Shown here: piece by piece, positions 8,594 to 18,391 of the stretch
Layout of the letters: each line of letters opens with the position of its first letter
Position numbering within the stretch: position 1 is the stretch's first letter
From: Candidatus Omnitrophota bacterium
GTDB lineage: Bacteria > Omnitrophota > JACPQZ01
Direction of reading: 5' to 3'
DNA length: 61,458 bases
NCBI GenBank assembly: GCA_016190205.1
Contig: JACPQZ010000013.1
Location: 1-61,458, forward strand
The notes under the pieces: generated by a model
What the model was told of the DNA's origin: nothing
Seen by the model: only the letters and a program-made list of their open reading frames with translations
Database searches by the model: none
Translations under genes and position numbers: made by a program

Positions 8594-9068
8594 CTTGGGT
8601 CCCCCAGACATAAGGTATCTCGGATGAATGCGGGTCCACCCGAAACTCATCCGGACTGTCATAGTGGTACAACTCACTGGACACATTGATGATGAGCGCC
8701 TCCTCGTCCCCTATCCCCTCCATCCCATGCAGCACGAATGGAGGGATGCGCAGCAAGATAGGTTGATGGACGCCCATAAAAAACTCGTTGACGGCCCCAG
8801 AGGTGGGCGAGTCCTTTCTTCCATCGTAGAGGACCACCTTCACCATGCCTTGCACACATACAAAATGATCCACCTGCTTTTTGTGGTAATGCCAGCCCTT
8901 CACGACGCCCGGGTAGACGGAGGTCATGTACACCTGCCCGAAAGAAGTGAAGAAAGGGTCGTCTGACCGGACCATTTCCATCAGCCGCCCGCGGCCGTCC
9001 GGCAGGACCTTCAGCTTTTTGACCTCAACCCCGTCTATCAGGTTTTTGGGGGCGGCCGATACCGACAT
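8586..9068 (-). CDS. RmlC-type cupin, dTDP-4-dehydrorhamnose 3,5-epimerase family
   Basis: 160 residues. A cupin with GWHYHKKQVDHFVCVQG and PPFVLHGMEGIG, including the His of the catalytic dyad (HYH). It is somewhat shorter than classical RmlC (about 180) and belongs to the divergent group often called dTDP-4-dehydrorhamnose 3,5-epimerase related. Because the other three rml genes are adjacent and no other RmlC is present, it most likely supplies the epimerase step. Its ATG lies 44 nt inside ugd, an unusually long overlap for this operon; a later non-ATG start near the ugd stop cannot be excluded. Confidence 0.8.
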   Translation of the reverse strand: MSVSAAPKNLIDGVEVKKLKVLPDGRGRLMEMVRSDDPFFTSFGQVYMTSVYPGVVKGWHYHKKQVDHFVCVQGMVKVVLYDGRKDSPTSGAVNEFFMGVHQPILLRIPPFVLHGMEGIGDEEALIINVSSELYHYDSPDEFRVDPHSSEIPYVWGTQDG

Positions 9069-10338
9069 ATCTGAATCCCAACTCTTTCATGTGTGCCGGA
9101 CTGTAGATATTTCGTCCATCTAAGACCAGCGGATATTTCATCATTTCCTTGATCTTCTTTAAATCCAATTTCCTAAACTCGTCCCAGCCCGTGACGATGA
9201 CAAGGGCATCGGCTCCCTGGGCCGCTTGATAGGCATCCCTGACAAAGGTGATGCCTTTTAAGACCTGCCTGGCCTTCGGCATGGCCTGGGGATCATACGC
9301 CCGGATCCGGGCCCCTTCCTTCCGAAGCCACGCGATGACCTCCAAAGACGGGGCCTCGCGGAGATCATCCGTGTTCGGCTTAAACGCGAGACCCAGCACC
9401 CCAATGGTCTTGCCGGAGACGTTCCAGAGATTTTCCTCGATGCGCTTGAGGAATATCTGCCTCTGATTCTTGTTGATCTGGGAGACTGATTTGAGCAGGG
9501 TAAAATCGACGCCGGCATCCTCCGATATCTTCACAAAAGCGGCCAGGTCCTTGGGAAAACAGGATCCCCCGAATCCTATGCCGGCCTCCAGGAAATCAGG
9601 TCCGATGCGGCGGTCCAGGCCCATCCCGCGGGAGACCTCGTGCACATCCGCCCCGACCTGGTCGCAGAGATTGGCGACCGCATTGATGAACGATACCTTG
9701 GTAGCGAGAAACGAATTGGAGGCGTGCTTGATGAGCTCCGCGCTTTTCATGTCGGTCACCACCAGGGGGGCCTTCAACGGTTTGTAGAGCCGGGTGAGGA
9801 TGTCCCGTGCGCGCCCGCTTTCAACGCCCAGGACGATACGGTCCGGATGCAAAAAATCCTGAACCGCGGAGCCCTCGCGCAGGAATTCGGGATTGGAGGC
9901 CACATCAAATTCTATCCCCTTTTTCACGTGGAGGCGTATCGTACGCTCTATCCATTCCCCCGTTGCAACGGGCACCGTGCTCTTTTCGACGATCAGGCGG
10001 TATCCCGTCATGGCCTCTGCAATCTGCCGTGCTACGTTTTCCACGTAAGTGAGATTCGCGGCGCCGTTTTCCCTGGAGGGGGTGCCCACGGCGATAAATA
10101 TGATTTCGGAGATCTCCACCGCCTCATCGAGCCGGCTGGTAAACCCAAGACGCCGCGACTTACGGTTCCGGCGCACGAGCTCCCCAAGCCCCGGCTCGTA
10201 GATGGGCATCGTGTTTGCCTTCAAGAGGAGCATCTTCGACCGGTCACTGTCCATGCAGGTGACGTGGTGCCCCAATTCGGCAAGGCAGGCCCCCGTAACC
10301 AAACCTACGTAACCGGCGCCTATGATGCTGATTTTCAT
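9025..10338 (-). CDS. ugd: UDP-glucose 6-dehydrogenase
   Basis: 437 residues. N-terminal MKISIIGAGYVGLVTG binds NAD; the catalytic Cys260 is in GFGGSCFPKD; GLAFKPNTDDLREAPS marks the C-terminal UDP-binding domain. It makes UDP-glucuronate by a double oxidation of UDP-glucose. It is the first gene of the nine-gene sugar operon and supplies the UXS enzyme five genes on. A strong sigma70-type promoter lies 70 bp upstream. Confidence 0.95.
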   Translation of the reverse strand: MKISIIGAGYVGLVTGACLAELGHHVTCMDSDRSKMLLLKANTMPIYEPGLGELVRRNRKSRRLGFTSRLDEAVEISEIIFIAVGTPSRENGAANLTYVENVARQIAEAMTGYRLIVEKSTVPVATGEWIERTIRLHVKKGIEFDVASNPEFLREGSAVQDFLHPDRIVLGVESGRARDILTRLYKPLKAPLVVTDMKSAELIKHASNSFLATKVSFINAVANLCDQVGADVHEVSRGMGLDRRIGPDFLEAGIGFGGSCFPKDLAAFVKISEDAGVDFTLLKSVSQINKNQRQIFLKRIEENLWNVSGKTIGVLGLAFKPNTDDLREAPSLEVIAWLRKEGARIRAYDPQAMPKARQVLKGITFVRDAYQAAQGADALVIVTGWDEFRKLDLKKIKEMMKYPLVLDGRNIYSPAHMKELGFRYVGIGRPQKPDRRG

Positions 10339-10407
10339 GAGTTCATGGGCCTAAAAGCTGGAGTGTCTCGCTTAAGAAGGTTGAGAGGTCAACGCATGTA
10401 GATGATT

Positions 10408-10436
10408 ATTATAAGGTTACGGCGTTTGCGCGTCAA
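10408..10436 (-). promoter_or_regulatory. Sigma70-type promoter for the ugd-rml operon
   Basis: Minus strand TTGACG (10436-10431), 17 bp spacer, TATAAT (10413-10408). This is 5 of 6 and 6 of 6 against consensus at ideal spacing, just ahead of ugd and after the lptD stop. Confidence 0.7.
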
Positions 10437-10459
10437 GCATGATCATCACACCAAAATTT

Positions 10460-12721
10460 CTACGGTGTGGTATCCTCCGTTCCGCCCTCCACAGGTACAA
10501 TGGGCTTAGGCCCCTGTCCACCATAATTTCGTCCCAACTTAGGCGCATGGTAACTGGTGCTGAACTTGAACAGATTGTTTCCAGGAAATGCCTTGGGCTC
10601 AATCACGATCCACACCGACTCCGACTCCTTCAAGTTGTAATTAAAGGATAGGATGAAATCGTGCATTTCATATTCAAGGGTGTATTCCTTTTCGGGCCAA
10701 CCGCCCCCTCGCAAATCAAAACGGCTGAAAAAACGGAAGAACCACGTTCGACTGATTTGGTAACCTATTTCCGTAGTCAAATCGCTAGCCGCGTCCACGG
10801 TATACGCATAACCCAATCCCAGATCCATCCGTTTTCTATCCAACATGACATCCAATCGGTAGGTATCAATCCTATCCTGTATGTGGTCGTACTCCGCCCT
10901 CATTTCCGACAACAACCAGGGGTAGGGCCGCAACTCGAGTAATCCGGCGATGTTGGAGAACTTGCTATAATCCCCTTCTGGATTAATGGTGTAAGTGGTC
11001 TTCAATTCCAAATCGGCCACGTTAACATTGACCATGGGCCGGGAAGGCGGTTGCGGACCTTCGGCGGTTTCATCAGCCTCGCCGAGTCTTTTGGTTTGAA
11101 GCACATTGTCCAAGGTAAAAACGACGGAACTCGATCCCGCGCTGCCAGCCCCCCCTTGGATCAGACGCCCAGCCCCTACGGAAGGTCGTCTAAGATACGC
11201 ATAATCCATGGACGGTTTCACCAGATGTCTGAGTCGATTGATGTTCAATCCTAAAAAATTTGTGTATAAGTCAAACATTCTTTGTATGCGCGTGCTGGCA
11301 CCGACCCCTGTCCCGAAACCCGTCCGGTGAATATTGTCCTCCCCTCGGGCCTCCTTGCTCCACCAGTCCACCCTGTAATTTGCCCGCGGCGAAACATCCA
11401 GCCATCTGAAGAGACGCTGGGTATACGTCATCTGCTGAAAATAATCCCACTTCACAACGTCTGAATCCGACGTGGTGCTCAAGGACGGCCTCGGGATGGT
11501 CTCTTCTACAGCTCCCACGGACTTTTCATTGAAGTTGATCATGCTCGTTGATCCCTCGTAAAGCAACTTCTCGAACCACAGGGGCCGCGGATCCATAGAC
11601 AAGGTCAGCTCTGGAAGATGTTCCGTCACGGACTCATACCGATTCGCCCTCTTTAGGAAGTTAAAAAACAATTTATTCCCCTCCTGGGCATGGGTCAAGC
11701 TCACGAACGATGCCGGTGACGCCTCTTCCTGAAACTCATCTTCAAAATAATCTTGAGTGAAGTCGGCGTCACTTTGCTTGAACAACTCGGCCTCGACTGT
11801 AGTCCAGTCATCGACCAGCCATTTGTGCCGCAGTCTGGTCCGCCACCTCTCGTCCTCTGCCTTAAGGTCCTGCTCAAAGTGCCGGCTGCGCTCACGTGCG
11901 TAATACGTTTCGATTCTACCCGCCCCGAGATTCGGAGTGCGATAATCCAAATCCACGCCCCCTCCTGCCCCGAGCCGCTCGCGATAATCCAGATTCAACC
12001 TGCCCTGCAGATTATCGTTTATCCAATAGCCCCATGACGTAAGCACAAAGACACCAAAGTCCTTATTCTTTCCGGGCGTCACGATTACGGACGGCCGATG
12101 AAAATAATGAATATAATAAGGAAGCCAGGCGATAGGGTAATCGAATAGTTTGAACTTGGCATTTCGGCTGACTATCTTGTCATCCCAATAAATATCAATC
12201 GTGCGCGCCGCCACGCTGTAGTGGGGGACAGCGAAATCACAGGTGGTGATGTAACCTTCCTTCACGTTGAAGGTCGACGCGCTCGTCTTTTCTCCAAAAG
12301 GAGTTTTTCCATAAGCGAGCTTTGAGAAAGAGGCTACTTCGCCATTCTTGACGGTCCCAAGCTTGGTGTCAAAGTTATACCTCATCTCTTCCCCGCGGTA
12401 CTCATTGTCATCTTCCTGTAGGATGACGTTTCCCCTGGCAAATACATCCTTTGTTTGGAGATAGACCTCCGCATAGTCACACGTCAGGAGGAAACGCTCG
12501 GACGTGACCATCACGTGCCCTTGACCCACGACTTTTTGCTCGTCCGAAAGAAAGGTCACCACATCGGCCTCGCACTCCACCGGCGGCCCGCCGCCCTCTT
12601 CTTGGGCCTCTTCCGCTCCGGCAAGTGGGGCGCCGAGAAACGCAGGCAACAAAAAAAGGGCAAGCACTGCCCCTTGAATAGGTCCCATCAAATCTTTCAG
12701 GCTACGTGGCCGTGTGACCAC
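10460..12721 (-). CDS. lptD: LPS-assembly outer-membrane protein LptD (OstA)
   Basis: 753 residues with an N-terminal signal peptide (about residues 12-36, ending GAPLAGAEE). Residues about 45-170 carry the OstA-like periplasmic repeats (VVGQGHVMVTSERFLLTCDYAEVYLQT, then RGNVILQEDDNEYRG). The rest alternates short amphipathic strands rich in aromatic residues, as in the LptD barrel, including PYYIHYFHRPSVIVTPGKN. It inserts lipopolysaccharide into the outer leaflet, so the cell is diderm with LPS-like lipid. It follows the transaldolase gene after 30 nt. Confidence 0.88.
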   Translation of the reverse strand: MVTRPRSLKDLMGPIQGAVLALFLLPAFLGAPLAGAEEAQEEGGGPPVECEADVVTFLSDEQKVVGQGHVMVTSERFLLTCDYAEVYLQTKDVFARGNVILQEDDNEYRGEEMRYNFDTKLGTVKNGEVASFSKLAYGKTPFGEKTSASTFNVKEGYITTCDFAVPHYSVAARTIDIYWDDKIVSRNAKFKLFDYPIAWLPYYIHYFHRPSVIVTPGKNKDFGVFVLTSWGYWINDNLQGRLNLDYRERLGAGGGVDLDYRTPNLGAGRIETYYARERSRHFEQDLKAEDERWRTRLRHKWLVDDWTTVEAELFKQSDADFTQDYFEDEFQEEASPASFVSLTHAQEGNKLFFNFLKRANRYESVTEHLPELTLSMDPRPLWFEKLLYEGSTSMINFNEKSVGAVEETIPRPSLSTTSDSDVVKWDYFQQMTYTQRLFRWLDVSPRANYRVDWWSKEARGEDNIHRTGFGTGVGASTRIQRMFDLYTNFLGLNINRLRHLVKPSMDYAYLRRPSVGAGRLIQGGAGSAGSSSVVFTLDNVLQTKRLGEADETAEGPQPPSRPMVNVNVADLELKTTYTINPEGDYSKFSNIAGLLELRPYPWLLSEMRAEYDHIQDRIDTYRLDVMLDRKRMDLGLGYAYTVDAASDLTTEIGYQISRTWFFRFFSRFDLRGGGWPEKEYTLEYEMHDFILSFNYNLKESESVWIVIEPKAFPGNNLFKFSTSYHAPKLGRNYGGQGPKPIVPVEGGTEDTTP

Positions 12722-12751
12722 TCCGATTGGTTTGCCCGGTTTATGCGCGGA

Positions 12752-13426
12752 TTACAAACAAGAAATTTGCTCTGGAAAGATCTTGTCCTTGACTTTGTTC
12801 CAATCCGCCAGAAAGCGCTCGAGGCCTAAATCCGTCTGGGGATGTTGAAAGAGCTGGTTAAAAACCTTGTACGGCATCGTGGCAACGTGCGCGCCCGCCT
12901 TGGCGGCCTCCACCACGTGCAGGGGATGACGGATGCTGGCGACCAGGATCTCCGTCTTGAAACCATAATTCTGATAGATGGTCCGGATGTCGCGTACCAA
13001 GTCCATGCCGTTCTGACTGATGTCGTCCAAACGGCCGATGAAGGGACTCACGTAGGTCGCCCCCGCCTTGGCCGCGATGAGGGCCTGCGAGGGAGAGAAG
13101 CAGAGGGTGACATTCACGCGGATACCCTGACTCACGAGTTCCCGGCAGGCCTGGATCCCCTCCTCTATGAGCGGCACCTTCACGACCACGTTTTTGTGGA
13201 CCTTCGCGAACCGCTTCCCTTCCTCGATCATCTCGGTCGCGTTCAAACCCACCACTTCCACGCTCACGGGACCCTGCACCGTCTGGCAGATATCCTTGAC
13301 CACCTCCCAAAAATTCCGCCCCTCTTTCGCGATCAGGCTGGGATTGGTGGTGACCCCGTCCAAAAGACCCAAGGCCCGCGCCCGGCGGATCTCTTCAATA
13401 TCGGCCGTATCCAAGAAAAATTTCAT
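12752..13426 (-). CDS. Transaldolase / fructose-6-phosphate aldolase, small type
   Basis: 224 residues, close to the usual length of the TalC/FSA subfamily. [16 protein letters not shown] opens the protein, [11 protein letters not shown] is the phosphate/substrate loop, Lys83 in VVVKVPL is the Schiff-base lysine, and [10 protein letters not shown] and ASIRHPLHV are conserved. It moves or cleaves three-carbon units between sugar phosphates. ATG overlaps the GGDEF gene stop by 4 nt, so a housekeeping enzyme is coupled to signalling genes. Assignment between transaldolase and aldolase activity needs assay. Confidence 0.92.
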   Translation of the reverse strand: MKFFLDTADIEEIRRARALGLLDGVTTNPSLIAKEGRNFWEVVKDICQTVQGPVSVEVVGLNATEMIEEGKRFAKVHKNVVVKVPLIEEGIQACRELVSQGIRVNVTLCFSPSQALIAAKAGATYVSPFIGRLDDISQNGMDLVRDIRTIYQNYGFKTEILVASIRHPLHVVEAAKAGAHVATMPYKVFNQLFQHPQTDLGLERFLADWNKVKDKIFPEQISCL

Positions 13427-14805
13427 GAGTGGTTACCTCCGAACACGTGAACGCGGTTCCTGCCCGCCCGTTTGGCCTCGTAGAGGGCCTCATCGGCCCG
13501 CTCCACGAGGGCCTGCGGCTCCTGGGCATCCAACGGAAATGTGCTGACCCCGATCGAAACAGTCATGTGGGTGGCGACATCGTAGGCCCGTATGGTGTGC
13601 CGCTCGATGGTCTGGCGAATGCGTTCCCCAACCTGCCGGCCGCCTTCCCGATCGGTCTCGGGAAGGGCGATAGAGAACTCCTCGCCACCGAGCCGGCCGA
13701 AGAGGTCCACCTCGCGTAAGGTTTCACGCGCGACGCGCGCCACTTCCCGCAAGGCCACGTCTCCGACCAAATGGCCGTGTTCATCATTGTACTTCTTAAA
13801 GTGATCGAGGTCAAGGACAAGGACGGTGAGTTCGAGGCTGTTTTTACGTGAGCGCTCGAACTCCTCCAAATACCGCTCGAGAAAATGTCTCCTTCGGAAC
13901 ACGCCCGTCAGTCCGTCGATCAAGGCGAGCTCCTGCACCGTCTCGTACAACGTGTCTTTCTTGATCTCCATGGAGAGCTGTCCGGCCAGAATGGCGAATT
14001 TCTCCGAAATCTCTTCGCTGAAGTTCTCCATCGTCAGGACACCCAGGAGGCGTCCCTCAAAAACAAGGGGGATGGCCATGAACGAAAAAAGACTTGCGGG
14101 GAGCGTGAGCGCCAGTGAAACGGGCCGGCGGGCCTCGGGCGTCACCCAGATGACCTCCATGCGTTCCGAGACCGACTGGACGATCTGGCGGTCGAAATTC
14201 ATCACGCCCACAATATTCGGGTGGGACCGCAGCTCCCGGTCAATCAGCGTGATGCGCCGTTTCTCGGAGGGCGGGATCATCGGCCGCTGGCCCTCCTGCT
14301 TTTGAATCTGGTAGATGCGCTCTATGCCGCCCGAAGGGCTGGGATTGAGAAGGATGAGCTTCACGGTCTCAAAGGAGAAGGCCCTGCGCAGGGTTCCGCT
14401 GAAGACCTCGAAGGTATCCACGAATTCCAGACTCGCATTCATGGATTTCGTGAGCTCATAAAGGCTCTCCAGCTCCAGGACGTTCTGCTCCAGATTTTCA
14501 TTCATCACGAGCGCGCGCTCATGGGATTGCCGAACCTTGACGAGGGCATCCTGCGTGGAGCGGATGCCCTCTTTAATCCCCGAGAGGGCACGCTGCCACG
14601 ACCTCCGGGAGACGTGCGCAATGAAGGCAGTCGAGGCACATAAAACCAAGGACAGGACGACAGCGGTCCAGGGCGCGCCCAGCCCGCGGCCCCAGGCGGC
14701 CAGAACGGCTGCCAGGACCCCCGTGGTGATCCAGACTGGGAGGATAGACCGCGCGCGCAAGGCAAGCAATATCAGAAGCTGCGCCCCGCCCGTCAGGACC
14801 CACAT
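13423..14805 (-). CDS. Membrane GAF-GGDEF diguanylate cyclase with I-site
   Basis: 460 residues. Two or three hydrophobic segments within residues 5-65 anchor it, a coiled coil spans about 70-115, a GAF-like domain covers about 115-285, and the GGDEF domain fills 295-455. The active-site motif is GGEEF (373-377), preceded at the exact five-residue spacing by RxxD (Arg364-Asp367), the inhibitory c-di-GMP binding site. It should be an active, product-inhibited diguanylate cyclase. It overlaps the following transaldolase by 4 nt and the preceding GGDEF gene by 13 nt. A c-di-GMP riboswitch about 12 kb away is a plausible output. Confidence 0.9.
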   Translation of the reverse strand: MWVLTGGAQLLILLALRARSILPVWITTGVLAAVLAAWGRGLGAPWTAVVLSLVLCASTAFIAHVSRRSWQRALSGIKEGIRSTQDALVKVRQSHERALVMNENLEQNVLELESLYELTKSMNASLEFVDTFEVFSGTLRRAFSFETVKLILLNPSPSGGIERIYQIQKQEGQRPMIPPSEKRRITLIDRELRSHPNIVGVMNFDRQIVQSVSERMEVIWVTPEARRPVSLALTLPASLFSFMAIPLVFEGRLLGVLTMENFSEEISEKFAILAGQLSMEIKKDTLYETVQELALIDGLTGVFRRRHFLERYLEEFERSRKNSLELTVLVLDLDHFKKYNDEHGHLVGDVALREVARVARETLREVDLFGRLGGEEFSIALPETDREGGRQVGERIRQTIERHTIRAYDVATHMTVSIGVSTFPLDAQEPQALVERADEALYEAKRAGRNRVHVFGGNHS

Positions 14806-16226
14806 ACCCGGTTCCTCCCCTCGCGCTTGGCTCGGTAGAGCGCCTGATCCGCCTTAGCGAAAAGTGTTTCCCGGTCCAGCGCGTCGCCGGGAAACGTAGC
14901 CACCCCAATGGAGACCGTCATGACCGTCTCCTGGCGGCGGATCGTAAAGCGAGAGGAGGCAATCTGCTTTCGGAACGCTTCCGCCCGCTTGAGCGCGGAC
15001 TCCTTCGTCATGTCCGGCAGGAGAAGTACGAACTCCTCCCCTCCGTACCTCGCCACGAGTTCGCCCGGACCCAGGCACCCTGACAGCATCTGGGCCAGCT
15101 GTTTTAAGACCTGATCGCCCGCGGCATGACCGTAGCGGTCGTTGTACTCCTTGAAGTGATCGAGATCGCAAATAAGAAGAGAGAGATCCTTTTTCCCGGT
15201 CAGGGCGCGCTGGTGTTCCTGCGCAAATCGCTCCTTAAAATACCGCTGGACAAAAAGACCCGTCAGACCGTCCCGGATGGCCAGCTCTTCCGTGCGGCGG
15301 TAAAGCCTGGAGTTCTCTACGGCGACCGAGGCCAGGCTGGCCAATATATCGAGGAGCCTTAAGTCATCCTGGCTGAAAACCCCGCACCCTTCGGCCTCGA
15401 TGCGTACGACCCCGGTGAGCGACTGCTTGGAACTTAAAGGGCACGTCATAACGGAACGGAAACGCCGGTCTTCTGGAGCAAGCTCTTCCTGCCTAAATCT
15501 GAAATCCGTCTCGCAGTCGTCGACCAAGAGCGGTTTGCGCTGCTTCAAAACCCAAAGGTCAAAGATATTTCCCGTCTTCGACCGCAGGGGAGATTGAACG
15601 CGGGGCTCCAGGTGAAACGCAAGTCCCAGTTCCCGAGATTCGTCGTCCACCAGGAAAATAAGACATCTCGCCGCCCGCTCGAATGAGTGGAGGGCGTATG
15701 TCGCCAGGATCCGGACGATGCGCTCCAGAGAGAGTGTGGAAGCGAACTCCTCCGTCACCTTTTTCAAATCCGCGTATCTCTGGAACTTTTTGCGCAGCGA
15801 TTCAGTCAGCCCCTTCGAGCGCTCATGCTCGAGCAGGACAACCTGGTGCTCCTCGCTCAACCCGTCGCACTGCGACTTTAGCACCATCTCCTCGGCCTCA
15901 AATCTGCGCCACAGGACGGCGCAGGCGCCAAACGCCGCCGCCACCATGAGGATCACCCCGTTGTACGAAAAGACGCCGTGAAGAAAAGAAATGGTGAAGA
16001 TGCCGGCCGACGCCAAGGCCGTCATGGCCGCGCCGCCCGGCATGCCCAAAAGCAAAAAGGCCCCCATGACCCCGAGCGTATTCAGCATGAGGATAAAGGG
16101 AGCGAGCGGTGCGTTGGCACCGCTCCGGATACACCACGCGACCGCGCGCTCTTCAAGCCCTGCTAAAACCAAAAAACCCAGCAGGGTAAGGCACCACCGC
16201 CAGGTCTTCGTCTGGTAAAAGGGCAT
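14793..16226 (-). CDS. Membrane GAF-GGDEF diguanylate cyclase without I-site
   Basis: 477 residues. Hydrophobic segments at about 11-30, 42-62, 66-82 and 88-106, then a coiled coil and a GAF domain (about 160-305), then GGDEF (about 315-475) with GGEEF at 395-399. The four residues at the I-site position read GPGE, so the RxxD feedback site is absent, unlike the next gene. Both proteins share architecture and probably arose by tandem duplication. Upstream is a 7-bp-register repeat array and then the ABC ATPase gene. Confidence 0.9.
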   Translation of the reverse strand: MPFYQTKTWRWCLTLLGFLVLAGLEERAVAWCIRSGANAPLAPFILMLNTLGVMGAFLLLGMPGGAAMTALASAGIFTISFLHGVFSYNGVILMVAAAFGACAVLWRRFEAEEMVLKSQCDGLSEEHQVVLLEHERSKGLTESLRKKFQRYADLKKVTEEFASTLSLERIVRILATYALHSFERAARCLIFLVDDESRELGLAFHLEPRVQSPLRSKTGNIFDLWVLKQRKPLLVDDCETDFRFRQEELAPEDRRFRSVMTCPLSSKQSLTGVVRIEAEGCGVFSQDDLRLLDILASLASVAVENSRLYRRTEELAIRDGLTGLFVQRYFKERFAQEHQRALTGKKDLSLLICDLDHFKEYNDRYGHAAGDQVLKQLAQMLSGCLGPGELVARYGGEEFVLLLPDMTKESALKRAEAFRKQIASSRFTIRRQETVMTVSIGVATFPGDALDRETLFAKADQALYRAKREGRNRVCGS

Positions 16227-16234
16227 CGTTTTTT

Positions 16235-16304
16235 AGCTTATCAGCTATCAGCCTTCAGCTATCAGCTATCAGCTTTCAGCCTTCAGCTGAAGGCTGAAAG
16301 CTAT
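16235..16304. repeat. Heptamer-register array with 32-bp palindrome
   Basis: Ten consecutive heptamers in a strict 7-bp register, mostly variants such as CAGCTAT and CAGCCTT. The right part (16271-16302) is a perfect 32-bp palindrome with no loop. It fills the gap between the ABC ATPase stop and the next gene start, ending one base before the ATPase stop codon. Function unknown; it could terminate or attenuate transcription. Confidence 0.85.
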
Positions 16305-16305
16305 G

Positions 16306-17409
16306 TTAAATAATGGTTAGGTCGGTCGTACAATCGAAAAAGTGGGCCTTGCTCATATCAAACACCACCGTCAAATCTTGATTGGGAGCGGCGCGCTCAT
16401 GGGCAGGAAACCGTGCGACAAAAAGGTGTTTCCCGGTTGAGAGGTGGAGATAGGTCTCGGCCCCCATAGGTTCACTCACCTCAACCGTAGCCGAGAGCGT
16501 ATTGTCCTCCGAAACCTCTGTGACAGACAGCTTGTCGTAAATATCCTCCGGCCGGATTCCAAAGATGACATCCTTCTCCCGGTAGGGAGCAATCCTCTCA
16601 TGCATATTGTCCAGAATCTTGACCTTGAAATTCCCTTCATCGAAATAGAAGGATCCATTTGCGCCCCGAACCCTTCCCTTCATGAAATTCATGGGAGGGC
16701 TCCCGATGAAGCCCGCGACAAAACGGTTGACCGGCTTATCATAAATGGAAATCGGATCGTCGTTCTGCTGGATCTGGCCCTCATGCATCACGACGATACG
16801 GTCCCCCATAGAAATGGCCTCCACCTGGTCGTGGGTCACATAGAACATCGTGGATTGGAGCCGGCTATGGAGCTTGATGATCTCCGCCCGCATCTGCACC
16901 CTCAGCTTGGCGTCGAGGTTGCTCAAAGGCTCGTCGAACAGAAACACCTGGGGCTTGCGCACGATGGCCCGTCCCAAGGCCACCCTCTGCCTCTGCCCGC
17001 CTGAAAGCGCCTTGGGCCGGCGGTCCAACATCTTCTCCAGCCCCAGAATGACGGCCGCCTCCTCCACGCGCTTTCGAATCTCCGCCTTGGGGTAGCGCCG
17101 GAGCTTAAGCCCGAATGCCATATTTTCATACACGCTCATGTGGGGATACAGGGCGTAGTTTTGAAAGACCATGGCGATCTCGCGTTCCTTGGGCGCGACA
17201 TCGTTTACCCGCCGCCCTCCGATATAAATGTCCCCGGCACTGACCTCCTCGAGTCCGGCCACCATGCGCAACGTGGTGGTTTTGCCGCAGCCCGAGGGCC
17301 CTACCAAGACGACAAACTCCCTGTCGCTCACCTTAAGATCAATCGCGCGGACGGCCTCGACATCATCACTAAACCTCTTCGTCACCTTCTCCAGCCTGAC
17401 CTCTGCCAT
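16306..17409 (-). CDS. ABC transporter ATP-binding protein, MalK/UgpC type
   Basis: 367 residues. Walker A GPSGCGKTT at 37-45, Q-loop in VFQNYALYPHMSV, signature LSGGQ at 135-139, Walker B FLFDE near 156-160, and switch His193 in VTHDQ. The C-terminal third is a TOBE regulatory domain as in MalK and UgpC, so it should energise import of sugars or glycerol phosphate. No permease or binding-protein gene is near, so it may serve several permeases encoded elsewhere, as MsmK-like ATPases do. It starts seven bases after accD. Confidence 0.9.
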   Translation of the reverse strand: MAEVRLEKVTKRFSDDVEAVRAIDLKVSDREFVVLVGPSGCGKTTTLRMVAGLEEVSAGDIYIGGRRVNDVAPKEREIAMVFQNYALYPHMSVYENMAFGLKLRRYPKAEIRKRVEEAAVILGLEKMLDRRPKALSGGQRQRVALGRAIVRKPQVFLFDEPLSNLDAKLRVQMRAEIIKLHSRLQSTMFYVTHDQVEAISMGDRIVVMHEGQIQQNDDPISIYDKPVNRFVAGFIGSPPMNFMKGRVRGANGSFYFDEGNFKVKILDNMHERIAPYREKDVIFGIRPEDIYDKLSVTEVSEDNTLSATVEVSEPMGAETYLHLSTGKHLFVARFPAHERAAPNQDLTVVFDMSKAHFFDCTTDLTII

Positions 17410-17416
17410 GTTCCGG

Positions 17417-18334
17417 TTATGCCCTCCCTTTTGAGCCGGCGATGCGCGCCTGCCCCGCGGTCGCCGAAGGCGACTTTGCGGGTGCCTGTCCGTTCATGAG
17501 ATAATGCAAGAGCTGTGAAATAGTCTTTTTGAGATCACGTCTCGCCACGACCATGTCGATCAGTCCATGCTCCAGAAGAAATTCAGAACGTTGAAAACCC
17601 GGGGGGAGCTTTTGCCGGATGGTCTGTTCGATGACGCGAGGTCCCGTAAACCCCAAAAGCGCCTTCGGTTCCGCGATGACCAGATCCCCCAGCGAGGCAT
17701 AACTGGCCATGACCCCTGCCATGGTCGGATTGGTCAAAACTGAAATATAGGGCCGTCCGGCCTTTTGGTACCGGGCTATGGCCGTGCTTGTCTTGGCCAT
17801 CTGCATAAGGCTTAAGACGCTTTCATACATGCGCGCACCCCCTCCGGAACCCGAGACGATCACGACCGGCAGGCGTTCTTCGTGGGCATGCTCCACCAGG
17901 CGCGTGAGCTTTTCCCCCACCACAGAGCCCATGGACCCCATGATAAAGCGCGAATCCGTCACCCCAAACGCTACCGTCACTCCATCCATACGGCCGGTCC
18001 CCGTTACACAGGCCTCTTTAAGACCTGTTATTTTGCGGTCTTCCGCAATCTTTTCGGTATAGGTCTTCGGTCCCTTAAAGGAGAGAAAATCAACGGACTC
18101 AAGGTTCGGCTCGCGCTCTTTAAAACTTCCGGAATCCAGGAGCAGATTGATACGTTCAGAAGCCCCCAGAGTGAAGTGATACGAACACCTGGGGCAGACC
18201 ATCAGGTTGTCCGCAAGATGCTTGTTAAAAATAGCCCTCTCGCAGTCCGGGCACTTCGTCCAAAGGCCGGCCGGGATTCCGCGTTTCCGGGGTCTTTCGC
18301 TGCGGGGGTCCGCTGGCTTCCCAAAAAGGGGCAT
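17417..18334 (-). CDS. accD: Acetyl-CoA carboxylase carboxyltransferase beta subunit
   Basis: 305 residues. An N-terminal zinc ribbon (Cys28, Cys31, Cys47, Cys50) precedes the crotonase-like carboxyltransferase domain with LSLMQMAKTS, PYISVLTNPTMAGV and GPRVIEQTIRQKLPPGFQRSE. It transfers carboxyl from biotin to acetyl-CoA with AccA for fatty acid synthesis. The oxyanion loop reads GSGGGARMYES where most homologues have ASGGARMQE. It heads the minus-strand unit accD, ABC ATPase and two GGDEF genes, and has its own promoter with a palindrome over the -10. Confidence 0.95.
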   Translation of the reverse strand: MPLFGKPADPRSERPRKRGIPAGLWTKCPDCERAIFNKHLADNLMVCPRCSYHFTLGASERINLLLDSGSFKEREPNLESVDFLSFKGPKTYTEKIAEDRKITGLKEACVTGTGRMDGVTVAFGVTDSRFIMGSMGSVVGEKLTRLVEHAHEERLPVVIVSGSGGGARMYESVLSLMQMAKTSTAIARYQKAGRPYISVLTNPTMAGVMASYASLGDLVIAEPKALLGFTGPRVIEQTIRQKLPPGFQRSEFLLEHGLIDMVVARRDLKKTISQLLHYLMNGQAPAKSPSATAGQARIAGSKGRA

Positions 18335-18391
18335 TTACCTAACCGATTGCGTGTGAGATAGTAAAATCTGAAGGTAACGGCGCGTGTATTT

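Noticed and set aside
16306-17409. A complete sugar ABC importer
   Set aside because: Only the ATPase is present; no permease or binding protein nearby.
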